A stretch of 9,869 nucleotides of DNA from Deltaproteobacteria bacterium (GTDB lineage Bacteria; Desulfobacterota; GWC2-55-46; UBA9637). The stretch spans positions 1 through 9,869 of the forward strand of contig JACRNK010000025.1 in the NCBI GenBank assembly GCA_016234985.1, in the 5' to 3' direction. The notes beneath the pieces were generated by a model. That model was not told the origin of the DNA and searched no databases. It saw nothing but the letters and a program-made list of their open reading frames with translations. How positions within the stretch are numbered: position 1 is the stretch's first letter; each line of letters opens with the position of its first letter. The position numbers and the translations under genes were made by a program. Positions 1 through 6,154 of the stretch are shown here, piece after piece.

Positions 1-471
1 AAGAGGGATGTATGCGTCTCTGCCAAGCCCTTCTTCCTTTTTTACTATGCCGATAATAGCTTCTTTTGTCTTTGCTGAAAGGATTGCGTTGCGGAAGACC
101 TTGTTTAAAAGGAAACCCTCAAGCCTTGAGAGCAGCTGGAAGTGTGTGCCGCTCTCCTTTATAGGAGATACAAAGAGGCACAATATGTTGATTTTCTCTC
201 TTTTCCTTGTCGGGTGCGGAATGCCGCTTCTGGAAACAGCCAGAATAAACTTTATCTCCTCTGCTGCTTCTGAGAATATGTGAAATATTGCGGAGCCGGT
301 GCCTGCCAAAACGCCGTCTATGCTCTCGTGGTCTTTTAACGCCTTGATGGATTCTTCATCTTCACATACCTTGCCGAGAAGGCAAGTCATATTTCTTAAT
401 GCCTCAGTATGGTCTTTTGCCCTGAAGTCTATGAGGATATGTTCTTTGAAGAGGAGAGAGGATAGATTCAT
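1..471 (-). CDS. PTS EIIA type-2 (fructose/nitrogen-type) domain protein, 3' end missing
   Basis: The reverse strand is open without a stop from ATG at 471 to the window edge (157 codons), beginning MNLSSLLFKEHILIDF. An in-frame TAA lies two codons upstream and a GAGGG Shine-Dalgarno at 483-479 is 7 nt before the ATG, which fixes the start. The order of elements matches the PTS_EIIA_2 fold: an N-terminal helix segment, then GTGSAIFH with His64 at the phospho-acceptor position (family pattern TGIGxGVAIPH; the usual Pro is Phe here), then IKFILAVSRSGIPH, then the strand and helix CLFVSPIKESGTHFQLLSRLEGFL. In this family the His is phosphorylated by HPr, either for sugar uptake or in the regulatory nitrogen PTS. 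The domain is essentially complete by residue 150 and the frame continues, so it may be the N-terminal domain of a larger protein. No sugar-specific partner is visible. Confidence 0.8.
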   Translation of the reverse strand, partial: MNLSSLLFKEHILIDFRAKDHTEALRNMTCLLGKVCEDEESIKALKDHESIDGVLAGTGSAIFHIFSEAAEEIKFILAVSRSGIPHPTRKREKINILCLFVSPIKESGTHFQLLSRLEGFLLNKVFRNAILSAKTKEAIIGIVKKEEGLGRDAYIPL

Positions 472-483
472 TGTTTAGCCCTC

Positions 484-624
484 AAATGTGGCAGGTGTTT
501 ACTATATAACACACTTTTAACTTATACTTAAAAAAGAGCTGTGTCAACAAAACTCAAGCGGCCTAATCTATATAGAATTTTGGGTTGACAATATTTATCA
601 ACCTATGTTAAACAATCTCTCAAG
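484..624. promoter_or_regulatory. Divergent promoter region with palindrome upstream of the XRE-methyltransferase
   Basis: This AT-rich gap separates the EIIA gene (minus) from the methyltransferase (plus). TTGACA occurs at 585-590 on the plus strand, with a weak -10 (TTAAAC, 608-613) after 17 nt. It occurs again on the minus strand (547-542), with weak -10 candidates at 524-519 (17-nt spacing) or 526-521 (15 nt). The plus-strand -35 is inside a palindrome, GTTGA (584-588) and TCAAC (598-602) around a 9-nt centre. A further TGTCAAC lies at 542-548. The downstream product starts with an HTH domain, so autoregulatory binding here is plausible but unproven. No Shine-Dalgarno precedes the methyltransferase ATG. 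Confidence 0.45.
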
Positions 625-1854
625 ATGGAAACGTTAGGACAAAAAATAAGAAATTTAAGATTGAAAAAAGGACTGAGCATAAAAAAGCTATCAGCCCTTT
701 TAAAAATAAATTATACCTACATAAGCCATATAGAGCGCGGTAAATCCATCCCAGCAGAACACCTCCTTGAAAAAATTGCCAACAAATTAGGCACTCATGA
801 AGAAGAGCTTAAAATTCTTTCTGGGAAAATCCCTGAGGATATAAAAACAATCCTCTACAAATATCCGAGAGAAGCCCCTATGCTGATTAGAGACGCTTTG
901 GGCAGTTATGCGGCATTAAAACAAATCTCTTTTTTGAAAGATAAAGAAAAGCGCCTTGAGCAGTTTTTTACACCTCTTGATATAGCATCAGGAATGCTTG
1001 AACTTATTGGAGTCACCAAATGTAATCATAATGCCGAAATAATAGACCCAAGCTGCGGAGATGGCGTGTTTTTAAAGGCGGCAAAAGAAAAGACCGCTCT
1101 TCTTAAGATTTTCGGATGTGATATAGATTCTGAACATATAAACTCTATAAATTCCCAAATCCCGGAAGGTAGTTTTATTGCAGGCAATGCCCTTGATGCA
1201 CTGCTTGAACAGGAAGAGACGTTTGATTTTGCAGTAGGCAATCCACCGTTTAGCGCTCAAGATAATCTTATAACAGATAAAAATATTCTCAATAAGTATC
1301 GACTTGGTTCTGATAAAAAAAGGCAGGCTGTGGAAATACTTTTTCTTGAACTGTTTGTTCGTCTGCTCAAGCAAGGTGGAAAATTTTCCATCATACTGCC
1401 GGAAGGTATTTTGTCTGCCAGACCGCAGAAGTATGTGAGAGATTGGCTGGCGTCAAACACAGTAATATATTCCATTATCAGCCTGCCAAGAAATACCTTC
1501 AAGAAGACTTCTTCTAAGTGCGTAATTATAAGTGGCGAAAGGAATAGTGCGGGTAATAACTTAGTTAAATATGCCGTCTTCAATCATATCGGGGGTGGGA
1601 TAAATTTTTCTGAAACTATAAATATGGTCAGGAATAAATGCAGGAATTCCATTAAACAGGCAGAAATTATACATATAGAAGATTGGCGGCCGGAAAATTT
1701 GGCATTTATTAAAATGAGACAACTCTGTAAAAAACCGGATTGGGCCTGTCTTGGGGAACTTGTAAAATTGAGAACGGGTTTTGTGAAGTATGGGAAAGAT
1801 ATTTGGATAAAGCAAGAAATTTTATTGATGCAGATAACCCTTCATTTTCTATAA
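625..1854 (+). CDS. XRE-HTH / gamma-class N6-adenine DNA methyltransferase, N-terminal part, truncated by frameshift
   Basis: This is probably the modification enzyme of a Type II restriction-modification system, transferring methyl from SAM to the N6 of adenine in a specific site. Residues about 5-60 form an XRE/Cro-type HTH (KIRNLRLKKGLSIKKLSALL, then YISHIERGK). Motif X (EQFFTPLDIASGM) is near 112-124, the SAM-binding motif I (DPSCGDGVFL) at 141-150, an acidic motif II (GCDID) at 164-168 and catalytic motif IV (NPPF) at 206-209. Motif order X-I-IV with a C-terminal recognition domain is the gamma class, as in M.TaqI. The recognition domain starts at 377 (LGELVKLRTGFVKYGK) and then the frame is lost. 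The last 18 or so residues before the stop are out-of-frame, and the domain continues one base back in the next frame. As written, the protein would keep its catalytic core and HTH but lack DNA specificity. An N-terminal HTH on a methyltransferase often represses its own operon. Confidence 0.85.
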   Translation: METLGQKIRNLRLKKGLSIKKLSALLKINYTYISHIERGKSIPAEHLLEKIANKLGTHEEELKILSGKIPEDIKTILYKYPREAPMLIRDALGSYAALKQISFLKDKEKRLEQFFTPLDIASGMLELIGVTKCNHNAEIIDPSCGDGVFLKAAKEKTALLKIFGCDIDSEHINSINSQIPEGSFIAGNALDALLEQEETFDFAVGNPPFSAQDNLITDKNILNKYRLGSDKKRQAVEILFLELFVRLLKQGGKFSIILPEGILSARPQKYVRDWLASNTVIYSIISLPRNTFKKTSSKCVIISGERNSAGNNLVKYAVFNHIGGGINFSETINMVRNKCRNSIKQAEIIHIEDWRPENLAFIKMRQLCKKPDWACLGELVKLRTGFVKYGKDIWIKQEILLMQITLHFL

Positions 1855-2321
1855 AGGCTAAAATAAACAATGGAGAAATACTCTTTGTCAGGGTTGGAGT
1901 AGGATGCTGCGGCCGGACAGCTGTTTTTGATTGGAATATAAAGGCGCAGGCAGATGATTGGATACACATTCTGACACCGCAGGAAGGAGTCAATCCCTGG
2001 TATATAACTTCATGGATGGCAAGTTCTTATGGGCAGCGGCTAATAAAACTGATTTCTCATGGCGTCGGGACTGTGAGCATTTCAAAATCAAGTCTTGGGC
2101 AGTTGTTGATTCCAAGACTTGATAAAAATACGGAAGAAGATATTGCAGGGATTTTTAAGGCATTTACCAAACAGCAAATTCAATACGGTTTATGGGTTGA
2201 TGTTTTAGACGAGATATTCGGAAAGCATATTAAAAATCTGGCGGTATTAGTTCCTCTCCCCACAGTAAAAAGACAGCATCCTCTTCAACACCATCAATAT
2301 CAATCCCAACCAAGTATTTAA
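1797..2321 (+). pseudogene. Frame-displaced target-recognition domain of the methyltransferase
   Basis: From about 1797 the -1 frame carries on the protein whose first 391 residues are in the frame starting at 625. The junction reads KYGK, then RYLDKARNFIDADNPSF. It includes GEILFVRVGVGCCGRTAVFD, a hallmark of HsdS-like and gamma-class recognition domains, followed by SYGQRLIKLISHGVGTVSISKSSLGQLLIP, another typical recognition-domain segment. Joined, the protein would be about 565 residues. The shift corresponds to loss of one base near 1795-1803. The last 30 or so residues (from about 2230) overlap the oppositely oriented endonuclease gene and are rich in Gln, His and Pro, unlike the rest. 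A start inside this frame (TTG at 1740) is not credible because it would precede the homologous region. Confidence 0.75.
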
Positions 2322-2835
2322 AGAAGTTAGTAAAACTTAAAGAACATTGCAATCGCCTCTGAGTTTTTGAATCTATCTTTGGATTTAAGGTAATAATAGT
2401 CGGCTTTTTATTCCTTAATTCTGATAATTTTTCCTGTATACATTTGCGGGCAGCCTCCGGTGATATGCTTCTATCTTTTATAAGACTGTCCAATTCCCTT
2501 ATGTTTTCTGCGGTCAGAGGTTTCCATATCTCTTTCCACCTATCAGTAGAAATAACAGCCTCTACTATTTTAACAATTTTCTTTTTATTAGCTTCACTTT
2601 TCCAAAAACCGACTATAATGGTAAATTGCTGCTGAATCTGAAATTGTCTTAAAGCGTCTCCAAAATATACCGAACCTCTCCATTTTGCTGTTTTTATAGA
2701 GATTGGGCCGCCTTTGGGATTAGGATTCAGTTTTTCAGGAATATCCCATTCGCTGGTGTAGTAAATATCAAAGAAGGTTTTTTTCAGCCAATCTTCAAAC
2801 TTGAAACCGTGCGCTTGTCGCTCATTTCTTGGCAT
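2230..2835 (-). CDS. Probable Type II restriction endonuclease
   Basis: This 201-residue protein is probably the DNA-cleaving partner of the adjacent methyltransferase. The function is inferred from its location and a nuclease-like core, not from a family I can name. The open frame extends upstream to 3045, but that part lies over the hydrolase gene. ATG 2835 gives MPRNERQAHGFKFEDWL and is preceded by a strong promoter 7 nt upstream, so I chose it. The candidate PD-(D/E)xK-like core is SEWDIPE (Asp31, Glu34), then GGPISIKTAKWRGSVYFGDALRQF, with Lys48 and Lys51. Ser46 sits where an acidic residue is usual. Lysine-rich helices follow (KKKIVKIVEAV). Near the end, NPKIDSKTQRRLQCSLSFTNFF looks like a conserved block. 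The gene is uninterrupted and overlaps the methyltransferase 3' end by 92 bp, tail to tail. Confidence 0.65.
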   Translation of the reverse strand: MPRNERQAHGFKFEDWLKKTFFDIYYTSEWDIPEKLNPNPKGGPISIKTAKWRGSVYFGDALRQFQIQQQFTIIVGFWKSEANKKKIVKIVEAVISTDRWKEIWKPLTAENIRELDSLIKDRSISPEAARKCIQEKLSELRNKKPTIITLNPKIDSKTQRRLQCSLSFTNFFKYLVGIDIDGVEEDAVFLLWGEELIPPDF

Positions 2836-2842
2836 ATGTAAT

Positions 2843-2871
2843 TCTATACTACTTTTGATATGTATCGTCAA
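2843..2871 (-). promoter_or_regulatory. Sigma70-type promoter of the putative endonuclease, apparently leaderless
   Basis: On the minus strand, TTGACG (2871-2866), a 17-nt spacer and TATAGA (2848-2843) are followed by only 7 nt before ATG 2835. Transcription would begin at or next to the start codon. It lies in the short gap after the hydrolase stop codon, so the endonuclease need not depend on hydrolase transcription. Confidence 0.6.
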
Positions 2872-2890
2872 GAAAGATGAAGGGGGAATA

Positions 2891-3910
2891 TCAATTCTCA
2901 GAAAACCATCGTCTATTTTTATTGTGCCATTGTGGCAGGACCACATGTCCTGCCTTCGGCGCTTCATACATCTCCTTCTTTGTCTGCGAAGGAATCCTGT
3001 CAAAGGTTGATTTAATGCCCTCTGGCGGGCAGATGGAATCGGCAAGGCCGATCCCGATTATAATCGGCTTGTTTATATACGGCGCATAATTGTATGCATC
3101 CACATATTTAAGCGTATCAAAAACCTTGTCTTTATCTTGAGGAGGCTCTTTCAGGTATTTTTTAACTTCCATATAAGGCCCGCCATCTGCTGTTTTTAAA
3201 CTCTCAGGTATGTTATTTAGAAACGGCACGCCCGCTGCGACAGCCCTCACCCGTGCATCTATTGCAGACACTATCATGGCGCTTCCTCCGCCCATGCTGC
3301 TGCCGCTTAAATAAATTCTATTTATATCTACTTCCGGGAGGGTTTCAAAAAAATCAATCCCCCTTATTGCGTCAAGTATAACGCCGATAAGGCTGTAATT
3401 TTTGCTGTCCAAAATATTATCAACCATAAGGCCGGGGAACCCGGGATTATAATCCTGCCGGCTTTTGCCGTGCCCGCGCACATCTATTGCGAATGCTACA
3501 AAACCCATGCGCGCATATCGCTCAGCCCATGAAGGTCTTCCATAATCAGAATAGCCGTGCAAGAGTAAAACAGCGGGGGCATTTTTAATGTTTGACGGCT
3601 TCGCAAGATACCCGTGAAGTTTTACATTGCCATAGCCCCTAAACCAGACATCCCTGCCGATAATGCTACCCTTATTTACAGGTTTGTCCATCTCAAACCC
3701 TGCCTGAACGGATTTAAGCTCAGAAAGCCTCTTATTCCAGAATTCCTTGAAATCAGGAGCCTCCCCCTTTATCCCCTTCTGTGAGGGGGACAGGGGGAGG
3801 GCGCATGAATTTGAGGCAAGGCTTAAATTGTAAATTAAAACCGGCAAAAAGATTAAGATAAAAAGTCGTGAGGCTCTTTTTTTATGTATGGGAGGGTTGT
3901 TTAATTTCAT
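2891..3910 (-). CDS. Exported alpha/beta hydrolase, acetyl xylan esterase (CE7/AXE1)-like
   Basis: A 339-residue secreted esterase. ATG 3910 gives a basic N-terminus (KLNNPPIHKKRASR) and a hydrophobic segment (LFILIFLPVLIYNLSLA), a signal peptide or anchor. A TTG at 3991 would add 27 residues before this signal and is less likely. The mature domain starts PDFKEFWNKRLSEL, typical of CE7 enzymes. Catalytic-site features are RGHGKS (CE7 has RGQ), the nucleophile Ser205 in GSSMGG, Asp291 in GLADS and His322 in AGHVVLP. LLLHGYSDYGR is the oxyanion-hole strand. CE7 enzymes remove acetyl groups from xylan, oligosaccharides or cephalosporin C; the substrate here cannot be told. An odd Pro/Gly/Lys stretch (LPLSPSQKGIKGEAP, about residues 38-52) between signal and domain is encoded by a palindromic repeat. 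The gene is transcribed away from rsmE. Confidence 0.8.
   Translation of the reverse strand: MKLNNPPIHKKRASRLFILIFLPVLIYNLSLASNSCALPLSPSQKGIKGEAPDFKEFWNKRLSELKSVQAGFEMDKPVNKGSIIGRDVWFRGYGNVKLHGYLAKPSNIKNAPAVLLLHGYSDYGRPSWAERYARMGFVAFAIDVRGHGKSRQDYNPGFPGLMVDNILDSKNYSLIGVILDAIRGIDFFETLPEVDINRIYLSGSSMGGGSAMIVSAIDARVRAVAAGVPFLNNIPESLKTADGGPYMEVKKYLKEPPQDKDKVFDTLKYVDAYNYAPYINKPIIIGIGLADSICPPEGIKSTFDRIPSQTKKEMYEAPKAGHVVLPQWHNKNRRWFSEN
3760..3800. repeat. GC-rich palindromic element inside the hydrolase gene
   Basis: CCTCCCCCT (3760-3768) and AGGGGGAGG (3792-3800) are perfect inverted 9-bp arms. An inner TCCCC (3772-3776) and GGGGA (3786-3790) pair around a 9-nt loop. The 41-bp element is much more GC-rich than its surroundings and encodes the linker after the signal peptide. 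Confidence 0.75.
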
Positions 3911-3916
3911 AACGCA

Positions 3917-3945
3917 AAAATATACCAAACAGCCTAAAGGGTCAA
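3917..3945 (-). promoter_or_regulatory. Candidate promoter of the hydrolase, near-leaderless
   Basis: On the minus strand, TTGACC (3945-3940), a 17-nt spacer and TATTTT (3922-3917) lie 6 nt before ATG 3910. A better -10 hexamer, TATATT (3924-3919), is at 15-nt spacing. No Shine-Dalgarno precedes the ATG, in keeping with leaderless initiation. Confidence 0.45.
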
Positions 3946-3972
3946 GGTATTTTTCTGCGGCCAACTTGCATA

Positions 3973-3992
3973 TTTGACCGAATAATGTCAAA
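3973..3992. promoter_or_regulatory. Perfect inverted repeat between divergent hydrolase and rsmE, overlapping -35 boxes
   Basis: TTTGAC (3973-3978) and GTCAAA (3987-3992) are perfect inverted 6-bp arms around 8 nt. On the plus strand this contains TTGACC (3974-3979), a candidate -35 for rsmE with a poor -10 near 3997-4002. On the minus strand it contains TTGACA (3991-3986). It could be an operator or simply two back-to-back -35 elements. Confidence 0.4.
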
Positions 3993-4022
3993 ATCCAATG
4001 AATTTGGCAAGGGGAACGTCAG

Positions 4023-4778
4023 GTGAAGAGATTTTTTGTAGAACATATTGGCGAGAAAGAAAAAATAGTTCTTATGACCGGCAGGGAGCTCCATCACTTA
4101 AGAGATGTGCTTCGCCTTAAAAAAAGCGATAAGGTTATTTTATTTGACGGGAAAGGCCGGGAATTTATAGGGATTATAGAAGCTGTCAGTAAGGATGAGG
4201 CGCGGATTGTTATAGAAAAGAAGTTTGATGCTTCTAATAAAGAAAGCCGGTTTGAGATAACCCTTGCCCAGGGTATTGCAAGGGGTGAAAAGATGGATAT
4301 TATTATCCAGAAGGCAACCGAACTGGGTGTTTCACGGATTATACCGTTTGTTGCTTCGCGGGTTGTGCCAAAGCTGAGCGGCGGCGAATATATTGCAAAA
4401 AAGACAAAGAGATGGCAGCGCATAGCCCTTGAAGCAGCAAAGCAATGCAGGAGAGATGTTGTTCCGCAGATAGAAGAATCGATGTCATTTGCGGAGGTTT
4501 TAAGCAGGTATTCTCATGGTGCGGAAAAATATATCAAGATTATTCCATGGGAAGGCGAGGAAAAGAATAAGCTCAAAGATATTTTGAATGTGGAGGATTC
4601 TTCAGGATGTGTTGTTTTAATCGGCCCCGAAGGCGGATTTTCCGGGGATGAAGTTGTTGAAGCAAAAAAGGCAGGTTTTTTGCCGGTTACGCTTGGGCCA
4701 AGGATATTAAGGACAGAGACTGCGGCCATAAGCATAGTGGCCATTATTCAGTATGAGCTTGGAGATATAGGAAAATAA
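4023..4778 (+). CDS. rsmE: 16S rRNA (uracil(1498)-N(3))-methyltransferase
   Basis: RsmE methylates N3 of U1498 in 16S rRNA with SAM and belongs to the SPOUT (trefoil-knot) superfamily. The 251-residue length is normal. The N-terminal PUA-like domain shows RFFVEH, GRELHHLRDVLRLKKSDKVILFDGKGREF. The knot domain shows LAQGIARGEKMDIIIQKATELGVSRIIPF, then RWQRIALEAAKQCRRDVVPQI, and the SAM-binding end GPEGGFSGDEV and LGPRILRTETAAI. The start is GTG, with AAGGGG at 4009-4014 about 8 nt upstream. hisD begins 36 nt after the stop on the same strand, so the two may be cotranscribed, although a TATAAT and a TATAAA in the gap could also give hisD its own promoter. Confidence 0.95.
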   Translation: MKRFFVEHIGEKEKIVLMTGRELHHLRDVLRLKKSDKVILFDGKGREFIGIIEAVSKDEARIVIEKKFDASNKESRFEITLAQGIARGEKMDIIIQKATELGVSRIIPFVASRVVPKLSGGEYIAKKTKRWQRIALEAAKQCRRDVVPQIEESMSFAEVLSRYSHGAEKYIKIIPWEGEEKNKLKDILNVEDSSGCVVLIGPEGGFSGDEVVEAKKAGFLPVTLGPRILRTETAAISIVAIIQYELGDIGK

Positions 4779-4814
4779 AATAATCTTGCGCCGCTTATAA
4801 TTCTTCTATAAAAT

Positions 4815-5483
4815 ATGACAATTATGAAGATATTTTTTGCAAACGAAAAGGGATTCATTAAAATGCTTGACGCTATTCTTAAAAGGGGCGAATCCGATAC
4901 TGCCGGGGTAGAGGAGGCTGTAAAGGCAATTCTGAAGGATGTCCGGCGCAGTGGCGACAAAAGCCTTTTCAAATATACGGAACGTTTCGACGGTGTCAGG
5001 GTTAAGAGCAAAGAATTGATGGTAGAGAAAAGGGAGATAAAAAAGGCCCTGCAAAAAATTCCTAAACATGATTTAAAAATATTGGAGCTTGCCGCAAAGA
5101 GGATAAAGGCATTTCACAAAAGACAGCTTGCAAAATCATGGGCATTTGCTGAAAAAGACGGAACAGTGCTTGGCCAGATGGTTACGGCTATTGAAAGAAT
5201 CGGCGTCTATGTTCCGGGTGGAAAGGCTGTTTACCCGTCCACTGTTTTGATGAATGTAATACCTGCAAAGATTGCAGGCGTCAAAGATGTGATAATTGCA
5301 ACACCGCCTTTCCCGTTTAGAAACATAACGGGACAAGCTAAAAACGGGATAAATCCGTATGTCCTTGCAGCGGCATATATTGCCGGCGCAGATAAGGTTT
5401 ACAGGGTGGGCGGGGCGCAGGCCATTGCCGCATTGGCTTACGGCACAGAGACCATTCCAAAGGTGGATAAGATCGTGGGATAG
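4815..5483 (+). pseudogene. hisD: Histidinol dehydrogenase, N-terminal part, interrupted by deletion
   Basis: HisD performs the last two steps of histidine synthesis, oxidising L-histidinol to L-histidine with NAD and Zn. This part holds the N-terminal half: ILKDVRRSGDKSLFKYTERFDG, RIGVYVPGGKAVYPSTVLMNVIPAKIAGV and YRVGGAQAIAALAYGTETIPKVDKIVG. After IVG the family continues PGN and into the signature IDxxAGPSE; here the next codon is TAG. About 40 codons are missing and the reading frame is lost, resuming at 5480. A second oddity is the stretch FPFRNITGQAKNG at the loop where HisD proteins have only a short turn, encoded by a palindromic element. ATG 4815 is used; ATG 4824 is an alternative. 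TATAAT (4796-4801) and TATAAA (4807-4812) lie just before it. Confidence 0.88.
5311..5350. repeat. Palindromic element inserted in frame in hisD, related to the one in the epimerase
   Basis: TCCCGTTT (5311-5318) and AAACGGGA (5342-5349) are inverted arms, with a further AACGGGA at 5327-5333. The right end GCTAAAAACGGGAT (5337-5350) differs from GCTTCTAACGGGAT of the epimerase element by three adjacent bases, and the left end TCCCGTTTAGAAAC resembles its ATCCCGTTAGAAGC. It encodes the extra residues FPFRNITGQAKNG. Confidence 0.55.
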
Positions 5484-6016
5484 CTGCCGACTTGCTCTCT
5501 CAGGCAGAGCATGACGAACTTGCGTCAAGCGTACTTATCACAACTTCAAAAAAGATGGCAGAGGCTGTATCAAAAGAAGTTGCGGCTCAACTCAAGAAAC
5601 TCAAAAGGGAAACTATTGCCAAAAAATCAATTGACAGATACGGCGCGATTATTATTGCAAAGAATCTGGCCGAAGCAGCAGATATATCCAACAAGATTGC
5701 ACCGGAACATCTGGAGCTTTTTGTAGAAAAGCCGTTTGAACTTTTAAAAAAGATTAGAAACGCAGGCGCAATATTTTTAGGACACAACACGCCGGAATCG
5801 CTCGGCGACTACATGGCAGGGCCGAATCACACGCTTCCGACCGGAGGCACTGCAAGGTTTTCCTCTCCGCTCGGCGTCGAAGATTTTATCAAACGTTCGA
5901 GTGTTCTTGCCTTTTCTCAGAAAGGGCTCAAGAGGCTTGGAAAAGATGTGGCGAGGTTTGCAGAGATTGAAGGATTAGAGGCTCATGGGAAAAGCGTTGC
6001 TGTAAGGATGAAATAA
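5480..6016 (+). pseudogene. hisD: Histidinol dehydrogenase, C-terminal part, frame-displaced
   Basis: Homology resumes at ATA 5480 (IAADLLSQAEHDE), the end of the HisD signature, in a frame one base back from the first part. It keeps the Zn and catalytic residues expected from E. coli HisD: Gln and His of SQAEH, the EH pair in IAPEHLEL, the Asp of LGDYMAGPNHTLPT and the His of EGLEAHGKSVAVRM. So the C-terminal half is intact and only the middle block (PGN through IDxxAGPSE and the following strand) is absent. Frame accounting gives a loss of 3n+1 nt, 121 nt if exactly 40 codons are missing. The apparent TTG start at 5492 is not a true start. The stop is 1 nt from the 3' CCA of the convergent tRNA gene. 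Confidence 0.85.
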
Positions 6017-6017
6017 A

Positions 6018-6092
6018 TGGTGGGCGGTACTGGATTTGAACCAGTGACTTCCACCGTGTGAAGGTGACACTCTGCCGCTGAGTTAACCGCCC
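6018..6092 (-). tRNA. tRNA-Val (anticodon CAC), CCA encoded
   Basis: On the minus strand the cloverleaf folds completely: acceptor GGGCGGT with ACCGCCC, D-stem ACTC with GAGT, anticodon stem TCACC with GGTGG (one G-U pair), loop TTCACAC with anticodon CAC (reads GTG, Val), T-arm ACTGG-TTCAAAT-CCAGT, discriminator A, and an encoded CCA at 6020-6018. The variable loop is short. Its 5' end is 62 nt from the end of the citrate synthase gene. Confidence 0.95.
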
Positions 6093-6119
6093 GTTATTAA
6101 ATTGTTACAGACATAAAAA

Positions 6120-6148
6120 ATGGTATAGAAAGAATAACTGCAAGTCAA
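6120..6148 (-). promoter_or_regulatory. Candidate promoter of tRNA-Val
   Basis: On the minus strand, TTGACT (6148-6143), 17 nt and TACCAT (6125-6120) lie upstream of the tRNA, placing the start of transcription about 20 nt before its 5' end. It sits in the short gap after the citrate synthase stop; I see no terminator between the two, so read-through is also possible. Confidence 0.5.
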
Positions 6149-6154
6149 GGAAAT

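Noticed and set aside
8..283. Plus-strand 91-codon open frame at the left edge
   Set aside because: It is antisense to the EIIA-type gene, which has clear domain motifs and a ribosome-binding site.
1729..1800. Programmed -1 frameshifting in the methyltransferase (A-run at 1729-1734; GGGAAAG at 1792-1798)
   Set aside because: The A-run precedes the point where homology changes frame, and GGGAAAG is in the wrong phase for tandem slippage.
2836..3045. Upstream 70-codon extension of the endonuclease frame
   Set aside because: It runs over the hydrolase 3' end, is Arg-rich without family-like sequence, and ATG 2835 has a promoter just upstream.
3911..3991. TTG start giving the hydrolase 27 more residues
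   Set aside because: It would put a non-signal segment before the signal peptide, and the best promoter lies downstream of it.
6018..6092. tRNA-Val as an integration site of a mobile element
   Set aside because: No integrase and no repeated copy of the tRNA 3' end is present nearby; the flanks are housekeeping genes.
6090..6096. CCCGTTA next to the tRNA as another palindromic element
   Set aside because: Only 7 bases match, there is no inverted partner, and four of them belong to the tRNA acceptor stem or its edge.
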